DNA from: DATCIH01 sp036507955
GTDB taxonomy: Bacteria; Bacillota; Clostridia; Clostridiales; Clostridiaceae
Assembly: GCA_036507955.1 (NCBI GenBank)
Contig: DATCIH010000005.1
Span: 1-18,671 of the forward strand
Direction of reading: 5' to 3'
Length of the DNA: 18,671 nt
Shown one piece after another: positions 6,554 to 14,412 of the stretch. The translations under genes were made by a program, and so were the position numbers. Under the pieces are notes generated by a model. The model worked only from the letters and a program-made list of their open reading frames with translations. It searched no databases and had not been told where the DNA came from. Within the stretch, counting starts at the first letter, position 1, and each line of letters starts with the position of its first letter.

Positions 6554-6647
6554 ACTGCTGAAATATATTTTTGCAATTATACTATTCGCATTAGCTAAAC
6601 CTTCAGTACATATGGTGAGCATATATGGATGCTTCGTATATATATAA
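6540..6647 (+). pseudogene. Signal-peptide head of a third operon gene, truncated
   Basis: ATG 6540 lies 14 bases inside the end of the previous gene. It opens MGKSKLLKYIFAIILFALAK, a typical signal peptide or membrane anchor, then runs to TAA 6645-6647 (35 residues) in low-complexity TATA-rich DNA. Position and type fit the membrane-protein gene that follows the small protein in the intact locus (16205), though the residues are not clearly alike. I take it as the broken start of an operon gene, with moderate support. Confidence 0.4.
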
Positions 6648-6868
6648 TACCTATATCATTAACAATGCTACCCGCATCAAACACCCTGTTCTTTAACTAG
6701 CTTGTCAAATCTTACTTGTAAAGTGGATACGTTATTCTCCATGTTTGTACCTCATTATTTCCATTTATAGTATAGACAAAAAAATCCAAATAAACAATGC
6801 ATCTTTTTTATTTTTGATTTTATGCGAGAATTGTTGTATTATGAATAAGAGATTGATGGAGGAATTAT
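6648..6868. other. Intergenic region upstream of the YkuD lipoprotein gene
   Basis: About 220 bp with no convincing gene. On the minus strand a 21-codon frame (6742 to 6677) starts MENNVSTLQVRFDKLVKEQG behind a purine-rich site, and may be the relic of a gene head. The right end carries the promoter of the next gene. Confidence 0.4.
6814..6842 (+). promoter_or_regulatory. Sigma-A-type promoter for the YkuD lipoprotein operon
   Basis: TTGATT (6814-6819), a 17-base spacer, and TATTAT (6837-6842) lie 26 bases before ATG 6869. Transcription would start close to the ribosome binding site, giving a short leader. Confidence 0.55.
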
Positions 6869-8023
6869 ATGAAGAATAGATTATGTATTTCTATAATAAT
6901 TATAATTTTTATAATGTCCATTGTTGGGTGCAGTAGCACAAAAAAGAATATAAAGACCGGCTCAGCTACAGAATCTAGTACAGCTGTTTCTAAAAGTAAA
7001 GTCTCTGATGCAATTATTGATAATACTGCACCACAAGACAAGGAGAATATAGCAGTGCCAGAAGAAAAAGCTGATGAGATTGTCCAGCCTGAAGTTGCAG
7101 TAAAGGAAGTAGAAAGTGTGCTTCTTAAAAATGGAAATTCTGGTAGTGAAGTAGTTTTACTTCAAAAGAAACTTTACAATACTGGCATAGAACTTTCTGT
7201 TGACGGTATTTATGGGAATCAAACAGTGAATGCTATTAAAACTTTACAAGCTAAAAGTGGGCTAGAACAGACTGGTAATTTTAGTGATAAAACTAGTGAG
7301 GTTTTAAATAAAGCTACTGTATCTAGAGACTATGATAAAATGGTAGCTGCAAAGCCTAAACCAGCTGTTGTTGTGACACCAGCTGCAGTTGTGACACCAT
7401 CCGCACCTGTATCATCGCTTCCTGGGGTTAGCACCTCTGCTGGAGATTCACAACAAGCAATAGTTGTTCTTACAAATAGCTATGGAACAGTGGTGGGCAC
7501 ATATGCTGCATATAATAAAATTAACGGAGCATGGGTATCAGTTTCTTCTGGAAGAGCTGCGGTTGGACAAAAAGGCTTCTCTGATGATAGAACTGAGGGG
7601 GACATGACAACACCTACAGGAAAATACGGAATTCCCTTTATGTTTGGAAGTGCACCGAATCCTGGCGTTAAATTTGAATATAGACAATTGGTTCCAGGGG
7701 ACTATTGGGAATCAAATACAACACTAGCCACGTACAATATTTGGACCTATTATGATGGCCCAGATCCAAAGGGTGCCTTGTATGATTACGAAGCCTTATG
7801 GACAGAGCCTCTTTATAAATATGCTGCTGTAATAGATTATAACTATTATTCAAATAAGCGTCTGAAAAAAGGGAGTGGAATATTTCTTCATATCGCTCCA
7901 CCAAGTGGTAGCGGAACGGAAGGATGCGTAGGCATCAGTGAAGAAAATTTAGTAAATGTTTTGAGATGGCTAGACCCAACTAAAAAGCCATGCATCATAA
8001 TGGGAGTAAAAGGACATATTTAA
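6869..8023 (+). CDS. L,D-transpeptidase (YkuD) lipoprotein with peptidoglycan-binding domain
   Basis: The 384-residue protein starts with a lipoprotein signal peptide (lipobox MSIVGC, Cys21). A charged linker comes next, then a PG_binding_1 domain at about 83-147 (NGNSGSEVVLLQKKL, VDGIYGNQTVNAIKTLQ), a Pro/Val-rich linker (164-185), and a YkuD catalytic domain from about 197 to the end. The active-site block has H341 in FLHIAPPSGSG and the catalytic Cys353 in TEGCVGI. It should form 3-3 cross-links or trim peptidoglycan on the outer face of the membrane. A GGAGG site precedes ATG 6869. VanZ-like, tldD and tldE genes follow in the same direction with 54, 40 and -1 bp spacing and no terminator between, so they may be cotranscribed. 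Confidence 0.85.
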   Translation: MKNRLCISIIIIIFIMSIVGCSSTKKNIKTGSATESSTAVSKSKVSDAIIDNTAPQDKENIAVPEEKADEIVQPEVAVKEVESVLLKNGNSGSEVVLLQKKLYNTGIELSVDGIYGNQTVNAIKTLQAKSGLEQTGNFSDKTSEVLNKATVSRDYDKMVAAKPKPAVVVTPAAVVTPSAPVSSLPGVSTSAGDSQQAIVVLTNSYGTVVGTYAAYNKINGAWVSVSSGRAAVGQKGFSDDRTEGDMTTPTGKYGIPFMFGSAPNPGVKFEYRQLVPGDYWESNTTLATYNIWTYYDGPDPKGALYDYEALWTEPLYKYAAVIDYNYYSNKRLKKGSGIFLHIAPPSGSGTEGCVGISEENLVNVLRWLDPTKKPCIIMGVKGHI

Positions 8024-8077
8024 AAATTAATAAGGTTCCAAATATATTTAAGCAATTAGATAAAGGAAATTATAATT

Positions 8078-8578
8078 ATGGTTAAAAGTAAAAGACTAAT
8101 AAGAGTGCAAATACTAATTTCTTGGACAGCAGTACTGTTATGGATGGGGTTAATTTTCAAACTTTCCTCCCAAGTAGCGCAGCAATCAGCGGAGCTTAGT
8201 AGCAGAATAACACAGATTGTTATGAAATTGGCAAGGAAAATTATGCCTATATCAGATTCTGATATAAGCAAATTTGACCATATAGTTAGAAAAAACGCTC
8301 ATTTCTTTATTTACCTGGTGCTTGGGTTATTGGTTATGAATGCTCTCAGGAGAAGCAAGATTTTTGGTATTAAAATGGTTGTTTTCACCCTCCTTATTTG
8401 TGCTCTCTATGCATCAAGTGATGAAATGCATCAGCTCTTGGTATCAGGTAGAAGTGGACAGGTTAAAGATGTTTTCATTGACAGTGCTGGAGCTATTACT
8501 GGGATTTGCTTGTATGGTGGAGTTATTAACTTGAGGGGAAAAAAGAAGAAAGAGAAATCAAGTTTAGACGTTTCATAA
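8078..8578 (+). CDS. VanZ-like family membrane protein
   Basis: This 166-residue integral membrane protein has about four hydrophobic segments (near residues 9-27, 68-88, 95-112 and 128-146). It carries the family's hallmarks: WMGLIFKLSSQ at the first helix exit, KNAHFFIYLVLGLL, and YASSDEMHQLLVSGRSGQVKDVFIDSAGAITG, where E-x-x-Q and D-x-x-x-D-x-x-G are conserved. VanZ of enterococci lowers teicoplanin binding by an unknown route; most homologues have no proven role. The neighbouring L,D-transpeptidase makes a cell-envelope role plausible. Start ATG 8078 has AAAGGAAA upstream. Confidence 0.85.
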   Translation: MVKSKRLIRVQILISWTAVLLWMGLIFKLSSQVAQQSAELSSRITQIVMKLARKIMPISDSDISKFDHIVRKNAHFFIYLVLGLLVMNALRRSKIFGIKMVVFTLLICALYASSDEMHQLLVSGRSGQVKDVFIDSAGAITGICLYGGVINLRGKKKKEKSSLDVS

Positions 8579-8618
8579 TGGGAACTAAGCTAATATAAAA
8601 TTGTAAAGGGGCTTATTT

Positions 8619-10046
8619 ATGAAAGCAAAAATGTCATTATTTTTAGAAGATAGTAAACCAATATTAAGAAAGCTATTAAAAACCTTGCAGCTAGATTTCA
8701 ATTATGTATCTATTCTAGCTTCAGATACCTTTGGCACCAGTTATCGTGTAACTATAAATGGTGTGAATGTGAAGGATTCTATGTGGAATGAAAGAGGTTT
8801 TGTGGTTCGAGTGCACAACGGAATAAATTATTCTGAATTCTCTTTTAATGAACTTAATAAAGAAAACATAGACGATATTATCTCCAAAATTACTACTACC
8901 CTTAATTTGCAAAAGGATATTATCAGAAATAACTTAGTTGTCAATGAATATCCTTTAATACATGAGGAACCAATAAAACGATCTTTTATTGGGGAAGTAA
9001 AAATTCATCCGGATGAAATCAATGTTAAAGAAAAATTAAAGAAGATGTCTGTAATGCTAGAAAAAGCTAAAAAAGTGTCTAATGAATTGGTAGATTTTAA
9101 AATTAGTTATACAGAAAATGAAATTTCTAAGCTTTATATTTCTGGCGAAAAAGAATTAGAGCAAGCTTATATTTTTAGTGAAGGCTATCTATTTCCAACT
9201 GTTAGGCGCGGGGATAAAACCAAAGATAACTTTAAAGGTCATTCAGGCTTAAAAGCGGTGGAGCTTTTGGATGAAATGGAAGCAAGTATTGTCACAGTAA
9301 TAAAAGATGCAATTGAACTATTAGACTCAGAGCCAATTATACCTGGTGAATATGAAATTATTTGTTCTCCTGAAATAACTGGTTTAATTGTGCATGAAGC
9401 TTTTGGTCATGGAGTGGAAATGGATATGTTTGTTAAAGATCGAGCTAAGGCAGTAAACTATATTGGAAAGTATGTGGCCTCCCCCCTTATTACAATGCAC
9501 GATGGAGGAATTGCAGCAAAAGATGTATCTTCTTATATGTTTGATGATGAAGGTACCTTAGCTACAGATACTGTAATTATTAAAGCTGGAATATTAGAAA
9601 CTGGAATGTCTGACTTGCTATCGGCTATGAAACTTGGCACTGTCCCTACTGGTAATGGAAAACGTAGTTCTTTTGAAAGGAAAGCTTATACTAGAATGAC
9701 AAATACCTTCTTTACTCCAGGGGAAAATACCTTAGAAGAAATGATTTCCTCATTAAAGTATGGTTTCTTACTTGAAGGAATGGAAAGCGGTATGGAAGAC
9801 CCTAAAAACTGGGGAATTCAATGCATGCTTAAAGTAGGTCGTGAAATTAAAGACGGACATTTTACAGGTAAGGTTGTTTCTCCTGTAATTCTTACTGGCT
9901 ACGTACCAGACCTTTTAAGTTCTATTTCTATGATTTCCAAAGATTTTGAACTGTTTGGATGCGGTGCCTGTGGAAAAGGCTATAAAGAATATGTAAAGGT
10001 ATCCGACGGAGGACCATACATAAAGGCGAAAGCGAGGTTAGGTTAA
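8619..10046 (+). CDS. tldD: TldD-type zinc metalloprotease subunit
   Basis: The 475-residue protein belongs to the TldD/PmbA family. The zinc-binding motif H259-E-A-F-G-H264 sits in LIVHEAFGHGVEMDMF, and the conserved C-terminal GCGACGKG cluster (Cys448 and Cys451) is present. With TldE it forms a heterodimer in which TldD carries the metal; the E. coli pair digests unfolded peptides, matures microcin B17 and degrades CcdA antitoxin. Archaeal and clostridial pairs are less studied. Ribosome binding site AAAGGGGC precedes ATG 8619. Its TAA (10044-10046) overlaps the tldE ATG by one base, so translation is coupled. No peptide precursor gene is visible nearby. Confidence 0.9.
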   Translation: MKAKMSLFLEDSKPILRKLLKTLQLDFNYVSILASDTFGTSYRVTINGVNVKDSMWNERGFVVRVHNGINYSEFSFNELNKENIDDIISKITTTLNLQKDIIRNNLVVNEYPLIHEEPIKRSFIGEVKIHPDEINVKEKLKKMSVMLEKAKKVSNELVDFKISYTENEISKLYISGEKELEQAYIFSEGYLFPTVRRGDKTKDNFKGHSGLKAVELLDEMEASIVTVIKDAIELLDSEPIIPGEYEIICSPEITGLIVHEAFGHGVEMDMFVKDRAKAVNYIGKYVASPLITMHDGGIAAKDVSSYMFDDEGTLATDTVIIKAGILETGMSDLLSAMKLGTVPTGNGKRSSFERKAYTRMTNTFFTPGENTLEEMISSLKYGFLLEGMESGMEDPKNWGIQCMLKVGREIKDGHFTGKVVSPVILTGYVPDLLSSISMISKDFELFGCGACGKGYKEYVKVSDGGPYIKAKARLG

Positions 10047-11353
10047 TGATAAATAAAGTTATCTCTCTTTTAGAAATCAATAAAAAGATCTCAGGCTATA
10101 AAATATATGAAACAAATACTGAATCTGTAGAACTGTTTTTTATCAAGAAATCTCTTGATATGGACAGAGCAAAAGTTGTTAGTCACCTTATGCTTACAGT
10201 ATATGTTGACTTTGAAGAGGAGAATGCTCACTTTAGGGGGTCTTCCTCATCGGAAATTCATCCAACGATGACGGAAGAAGCGATATTAAGAACTATAGAG
10301 AGGCTTAGTTTTTCTGCATCTTTTGTAAAGAATGAAGTGTATCCTTTACCTTCAAAGGAAGGTAATAATCCGAAAATAGTAATTTCTAACCTTAATGAGA
10401 AACCACTTTCTGAGTGGATTCCTGAGATAACTGAAGCTATTTATAAAGAGGATATTTATGATAAGGGTGGAATTAATTCCGCAGAATTGTTTTTAAATAA
10501 GAATACTACCAGAATTGTAAATTCTAAAGGTATAGATGTAAGTTATTCTAATTATGATGGTACCGTTGAGTTCATTACAACTTGGAAAGAAAAGGAAGAG
10601 GAAATAGAGCTTTATAGAAATGTTGACTTTTCAAGCTTTAATCCAGAACAACTTCATATGGAAATAGCTAATATGATTAGTCAATGTAAAGATAAAGCTT
10701 TAGCAAAACCTACACCTATCCTAGATAAAATACCAATACTTCTAACTGGAGCTCCTGTAAAAGAATTCTTTTTATATTATTATGATCAAGCCTCTGCTAT
10801 TTCAGCATATGAAAAAGAATCAACTCTTAAAGTGGGAGACAATGTTCAAGGAGAAAATATTATTGGTGATAAACTTTCAATTACCTTAGATCCACAATTA
10901 AACAACTCAACTTTTTCAGTTCCTTATGACGACGATGGATTTCCACTTTCAAAGATTGAACTTTATAAAGACGGAATCCTCAAAAGAAACTTTGGAAGTG
11001 TTCGCTATTGCCATTATCTAAATATTGAGCCTACAGGAGAGATCTGTAATATAATAATCTCTGGTGGTAGCAAGTTAAAGTCTGAACTAAAGCAAACTCC
11101 ATACCTAGAACTTATAGCTTTTTCAGATTTTCAAATGAACCCCGTTACTGGATATTTTGCCGGAGAAATCCGTTTGGGATATTATTATGATGGAAATTCA
11201 ATAATATCAGTAACTGGCGGCTCAATATCTGGAAATATTAAAGATGTACATAGCAATATGTATCTTTCAAAAGAATTGCAACAGGATAATGATTTTGTAG
11301 GCCCAGAGACAATTCTTTTGAATGGAGCTTCCATAGCTGGTTGCACAGAATAG
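10046..11353 (+). CDS. pmbA: TldE/PmbA-type metalloprotease partner subunit
   Basis: This 435-residue protein is the partner of TldD. It lacks an HExxxH motif, as expected of TldE. It has the PmbA-like fold markers: EKESTLKVGDNV, a DDDGFPLSKIELYKDGILKR turn, the GEICNIIISGG stretch, and a C-terminal VTGGSISGNIKDVHSNMYLS. In solved TldD/E structures, TldE lines the chamber and positions substrate without binding metal. ATG 10046 overlaps the tldD stop. A long terminator hairpin follows at 11378-11428, ending the operon. Confidence is high because both subunits occur in tandem. Confidence 0.88.
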   Translation: MINKVISLLEINKKISGYKIYETNTESVELFFIKKSLDMDRAKVVSHLMLTVYVDFEEENAHFRGSSSSEIHPTMTEEAILRTIERLSFSASFVKNEVYPLPSKEGNNPKIVISNLNEKPLSEWIPEITEAIYKEDIYDKGGINSAELFLNKNTTRIVNSKGIDVSYSNYDGTVEFITTWKEKEEEIELYRNVDFSSFNPEQLHMEIANMISQCKDKALAKPTPILDKIPILLTGAPVKEFFLYYYDQASAISAYEKESTLKVGDNVQGENIIGDKLSITLDPQLNNSTFSVPYDDDGFPLSKIELYKDGILKRNFGSVRYCHYLNIEPTGEICNIIISGGSKLKSELKQTPYLELIAFSDFQMNPVTGYFAGEIRLGYYYDGNSIISVTGGSISGNIKDVHSNMYLSKELQQDNDFVGPETILLNGASIAGCTE

Positions 11354-11377
11354 CATCCTAAATGCATATAAAATATT

Positions 11378-11428
11378 GGAAAGAAGGCGGTGGGAGAGAT
11401 TAATCCTACTGGCTTTTCTTTCTTTTTT
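11378..11428 (+). terminator. Terminator of the ykuD-vanZ-tldD-pmbA unit
   Basis: GAAAGAAGGCGGTGGGA pairs, with bulges and G-U pairs, with TCCTACTGGCTTTTCTTTC, giving about 16 base pairs, then six T. Confidence 0.7.
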
Positions 11429-11528
11429 GCTTAAGGGCACCGAGGACGAGGAACAAACTATAAAAATAACTAAAAATTACCGTAACTTACCAATAATTTT
11501 ATGGGTATTATTGCAAGTATTATTGGAT

Positions 11529-11576
11529 TATAATAGTGTTGCACGGTGGACTTCATATCAAATCTTAAGGTTTGAT
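11529..11576 (+). promoter_or_regulatory. Leader of the cellulase gene: -10 candidate and operator-like palindrome
   Basis: The 230 bp before the cellulase hold no believable gene. TATAAT (11529-11534) lacks a well-spaced -35 (TTGCAA at 11511-11516 is only 12 bases away). Just downstream, 11557-11576 is an 18/20 palindrome (ATCAAA...CTTAAG...TTTGAT), placed where a repressor would block early transcription. It does not match the classical cre consensus well. The leader to ATG 11660 would be over 110 bases. Confidence 0.4.
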
Positions 11577-11659
11577 GTAAAGGATTACAGTATAAAAAGA
11601 TATATGTGCACTAAGCAATTTAGAGTGCAAATATCGATTAAAAAAAGGGAGGAAAAAAC

Positions 11660-13390
11660 ATGAAGAAAGCGAAAAAGTTGCTAATGTTCTTTATGGTTTG
11701 TGCATTAAGTTCATCAATTTCCACTTTTAGTACACCAACTGTAAAGGCTGCAACAAATACAAAGGTAAATACAAAAACCGTATCGCAAAAATATGCAGAA
11801 GCAATGGAACCTGGTTGGAATCTTGGGAATACATTCGATTCCTTTGACACAGGTGGAGACAAAGGAGAACAATCCTGGGGAAATCCGATAGTGACAAAGG
11901 AACTTATACGCACAATTAAATCACAAGGCTTTAAGAGTATTCGTATGCCTTTAACAAGTGTGATGAGAACTGGTCCGGCTCCTGATTACACATTAGATCC
12001 AGCTTTTTTAGCACGTTATAAAGAGGTTGTTCAATGGGCACTAGATGAAGGTCTGTATGTCATGATAGATCTACATCATGATTCATGGAGTTGGGCTCAA
12101 AACATCGATTCAGTTACGGATAATGGTACATCTATGATAAAGTACAAAGCTATTTGGACTCAATTAGCTAATTATTTTAAAGATTCCTCTAATAAAGTGT
12201 GCTTTGAATCCTTAAATGAACCACAGTTTACAACAGGGGATACTGCAAGCCAAATAAAAATACTAGAAGATGTAAATACTCAATTTTATAATATAGTGCG
12301 AAACTCAGGGGGCAGAAATGCTACACGTATGTTGGTTTTACCTACTTTAAATACAAATGACAGCGACGACAAGTGTGAATCTCTGTATAATACTATTAAG
12401 GGATTTAACGATAAAAATATTATAGCCACCTTCCACTATTATGGCTTCTGGCCCTTTAGTACTAATATTGCCGGAACTACAACAATGGACGCTACCGTGG
12501 TTTCAGAACTTAATGCAGCCTTTGACAGGGTTTACAGCCATTTTACAGCTAATGGAATAGGTGTAATATGCGGAGAATATGGCTTACTTGGATTTGATAA
12601 ATCTCTTGGTGCCATAGAACATGGTGAGGTTCTGAAGTATTTTGAGTACATTAACTATTATGCTAAAACTAAAGGGATTACTATGATGCTATGGGATAAT
12701 GGACAACATATGGGAAGAACCAGTTTAACTTGGAGTGATCCTTCCTTATATAATGTCATTAAAGCATCCTGGAAATCACGTAGCTCCTACTCAGAATCAG
12801 ACAGAATTTTTCTTAAAGAGCAAGATAAAAATAAAGATGTTTTAATAAAATTGACATTAAACGGCAATGAATTAAAGTCAATTAGTAATGGAAATAAAAA
12901 ATTAAAATTAGGTAAAGATTACTGTTACACTAATGGTACAGTAACATTAAAACCTAATTATGTAAGTGGATTAATCGCAAATGACTATGGAATCAAAGCT
13001 ACGTTAACTTTTAAATTCTCAGCAGGTGCTGATTGGAATATTTACTTGACCCATTATGAAACACCTGAGTTAAGTCCAGCAGAGGGAACTACCAGCAGTT
13101 TTGAGATTCCAGTAGAGTTTAATGGCTCCAGACTTTCAACTCTAGAAGCCATGTATACTGATGGAACTGGTGCCGGTCCACAAAATTGGACAACTTATAA
13201 AGAATATGATTATGCTTTTTCTGTTAACTACGATGCTAATAAAGTAGTAATCACACAGAAATTCTTTGATGAAGCAAAGGATGGCGAAATTATTTTAAAA
13301 TTACATTTCCAGAGTGGAGAAGTAATGGAGTACAGAATACTTAAAGATGGAAATACTGTGAAATCCATTGATTTAGTGTCAAAACAATAA
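11660..13390 (+). CDS. Secreted GH5 endoglucanase with X2 and CBM46-like modules
   Basis: The 576-residue protein has a signal peptide (1-30, ending TVKA). The GH5 catalytic domain spans about 40-372 with GWNLGNTFD, the FKSIRMPLT strand, VMIDLHHDSW, the acid/base E187 in SLNEPQ, the FHYYGFWPFS strand and the nucleophile E306 in CGEYG. The pattern fits subfamily GH5_4, which cleaves beta-1,4-glucans and often xyloglucan or lichenan. An X2 (Ig-like CBM_X2) module follows at about 378-475 (DRIFLKEQDKNKDVLIKLTL), then a CBM46-like module at about 478-576 (GPQNWTTYKEYDYAFSVNY). This order is known from Bacillus Cel5B-type enzymes. There is no dockerin or wall anchor, so it should be freely secreted. 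GGGAGG precedes ATG 11660. It is a single gene with its own leader. Confidence 0.92.
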   Translation: MKKAKKLLMFFMVCALSSSISTFSTPTVKAATNTKVNTKTVSQKYAEAMEPGWNLGNTFDSFDTGGDKGEQSWGNPIVTKELIRTIKSQGFKSIRMPLTSVMRTGPAPDYTLDPAFLARYKEVVQWALDEGLYVMIDLHHDSWSWAQNIDSVTDNGTSMIKYKAIWTQLANYFKDSSNKVCFESLNEPQFTTGDTASQIKILEDVNTQFYNIVRNSGGRNATRMLVLPTLNTNDSDDKCESLYNTIKGFNDKNIIATFHYYGFWPFSTNIAGTTTMDATVVSELNAAFDRVYSHFTANGIGVICGEYGLLGFDKSLGAIEHGEVLKYFEYINYYAKTKGITMMLWDNGQHMGRTSLTWSDPSLYNVIKASWKSRSSYSESDRIFLKEQDKNKDVLIKLTLNGNELKSISNGNKKLKLGKDYCYTNGTVTLKPNYVSGLIANDYGIKATLTFKFSAGADWNIYLTHYETPELSPAEGTTSSFEIPVEFNGSRLSTLEAMYTDGTGAGPQNWTTYKEYDYAFSVNYDANKVVITQKFFDEAKDGEIILKLHFQSGEVMEYRILKDGNTVKSIDLVSKQ

Positions 13391-13504
13391 AAATATTATT
13401 AGTTTTTGTATTGCAATAGGAATTACTTTCTTATTCTATAATCAAATTGAAATCTACTACTGGACTATAATAATCATAAATATATATTTTATGGGGTTGT
13501 AGCT

Positions 13505-14053
13505 ATGAGTAATCTACCAAAGATATTAATAGGGATTTTAATTATTGCATTAGTTATAGTAGGCACAACATATATATTAAATAATAAAAATATAAAAAAG
13601 GTAGTTCCTACTGCAACCACACCCGAAAACCCGAAAGACAAAAGTAAGATGGAAGTTACAGATGGTGTTACTAAGGGTTACACTGATATTATACCAATTG
13701 AAGACCGACAAATGGGAGATAGTAGTGGACATGATGAACAAACCATGGTTTGGATGCAAGTACATAATTTAGCAAATGGGTTAATATATGCAATTGATGA
13801 TAAGGTGAACGATATATTACCTATGGAGACTAAAAATGTATCAAAGGTATTAGAAATGGCACTAGCATGCAAAGACACTAAAACAGATGAAAAGCTTATA
13901 GGTATTCTAAAGGATTGGCAAAATTGTGACTTTAGTCATATAGTAGATGACCATAATTATGTATGGATAAAACTCAATGGAACTCTTGGTCTAGCTAATA
14001 GAATAAACCAAAAGGGTGTAGATGATGCTATAGTGGCTATGAAAAAAGGCTAA
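13505..14053 (+). CDS. Membrane-anchored DUF6241-like protein
   Basis: This 182-residue protein has an N-terminal hydrophobic anchor (residues 8-27), a Lys/Pro/Thr-rich linker (to about 50), and an external domain. The domain segments VHNLANGLIYA, LIGILKDWQNCDFSHIVDDHNYVW and LNGTLGLAN follow the pattern of DUF6241 proteins (xxMHxMxxxKV ... ILxxWxNGDFSxxVxDHNxxWxLxGGTxGxA). These are otherwise known from Bacillus and relatives with no assigned role. A GGGG site is 5-8 bases before ATG 13505. A TATAAT at 13437-13442 may be its -10. A strong terminator follows. It stands between the cellulase and the regulator locus as a separate unit. Confidence 0.6.
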   Translation: MSNLPKILIGILIIALVIVGTTYILNNKNIKKVVPTATTPENPKDKSKMEVTDGVTKGYTDIIPIEDRQMGDSSGHDEQTMVWMQVHNLANGLIYAIDDKVNDILPMETKNVSKVLEMALACKDTKTDEKLIGILKDWQNCDFSHIVDDHNYVWIKLNGTLGLANRINQKGVDDAIVAMKKG

Positions 14054-14114
14054 CTTTGTGGAAGAATTAATGGTTAATGTAACTATCTAGATAATAAAAA
14101 TAAATAGTTAACTT

Positions 14115-14152
14115 AAGAAATACCGCTATAACTTTATAGTGGTATTTCTTTT
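14115..14152 (+). terminator. Strong terminator between the DUF6241 gene and the SARP locus
   Basis: AAGAAATACCGCTATA (14115-14130) pairs with TATAGTGGTATTTCTT (14135-14150) across a four-base loop. The stem starts with A and ends in T, so it could act on both strands. Confidence 0.85.
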
Positions 14153-14164
14153 AACCAAGATAAT

Positions 14165-14295
14165 TTTTACAAGGAATTTTCAAACATATTGTAAAAACTA
14201 ATAGAATATGATTGTTAGTTGCAAGAAAAACAAGAAAGTTTTAATATTTTTAATACAATATTTTTACAAAATTTTACATACCATGAGACTATAAT
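14165..14295 (+). promoter_or_regulatory. Promoter region of the SARP gene with TTTTACA repeats
   Basis: TTTTACA occurs at 14165-14171, inverted at 14190-14196 (TGTAAAA), and as a direct pair at 14262-14268 and 14272-14278, 10 bp apart. The pair ends 11 bases before a perfect TATAAT (14290-14295). No good -35 hexamer sits at 17 bases from it, so the paired repeats occupy the place where a SARP-type activator would replace -35 contacts. The RNA leader to TTG 14413 would be about 110 bases, holds a TTGTG/CACAA inverted pair, and ends in a GGGGGGAG ribosome binding site. Autoregulation is inference; the region is AT-rich. Confidence 0.4.
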
Positions 14296-14412
14296 AGTAA
14301 ATATGATTAAAACCTTGTGGCACCTCGGATCACAACTGTAAAAGGAATATTGGGAAAATCTATTTATATTAAGTGGTAATAATTATAATACTTATATCCG
14401 GGGGGAGATCAC

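Noticed and set aside
6677..6742. 21-codon minus-strand ORF with a plausible ribosome binding site
   Set aside because: Too short to support as a gene and no recognisable family; mentioned only within the intergenic entry.
11376..11663. 95-codon plus-strand ORF before the cellulase gene
   Set aside because: It begins inside the tldDE terminator hairpin, has no ribosome binding site, shows no domain-like pattern and covers the cellulase leader.
14302..14412. T-box or attenuator in the SARP leader
   Set aside because: Only a five-base inverted pair is visible; there is no T-box sequence and no terminator stem before the start codon.
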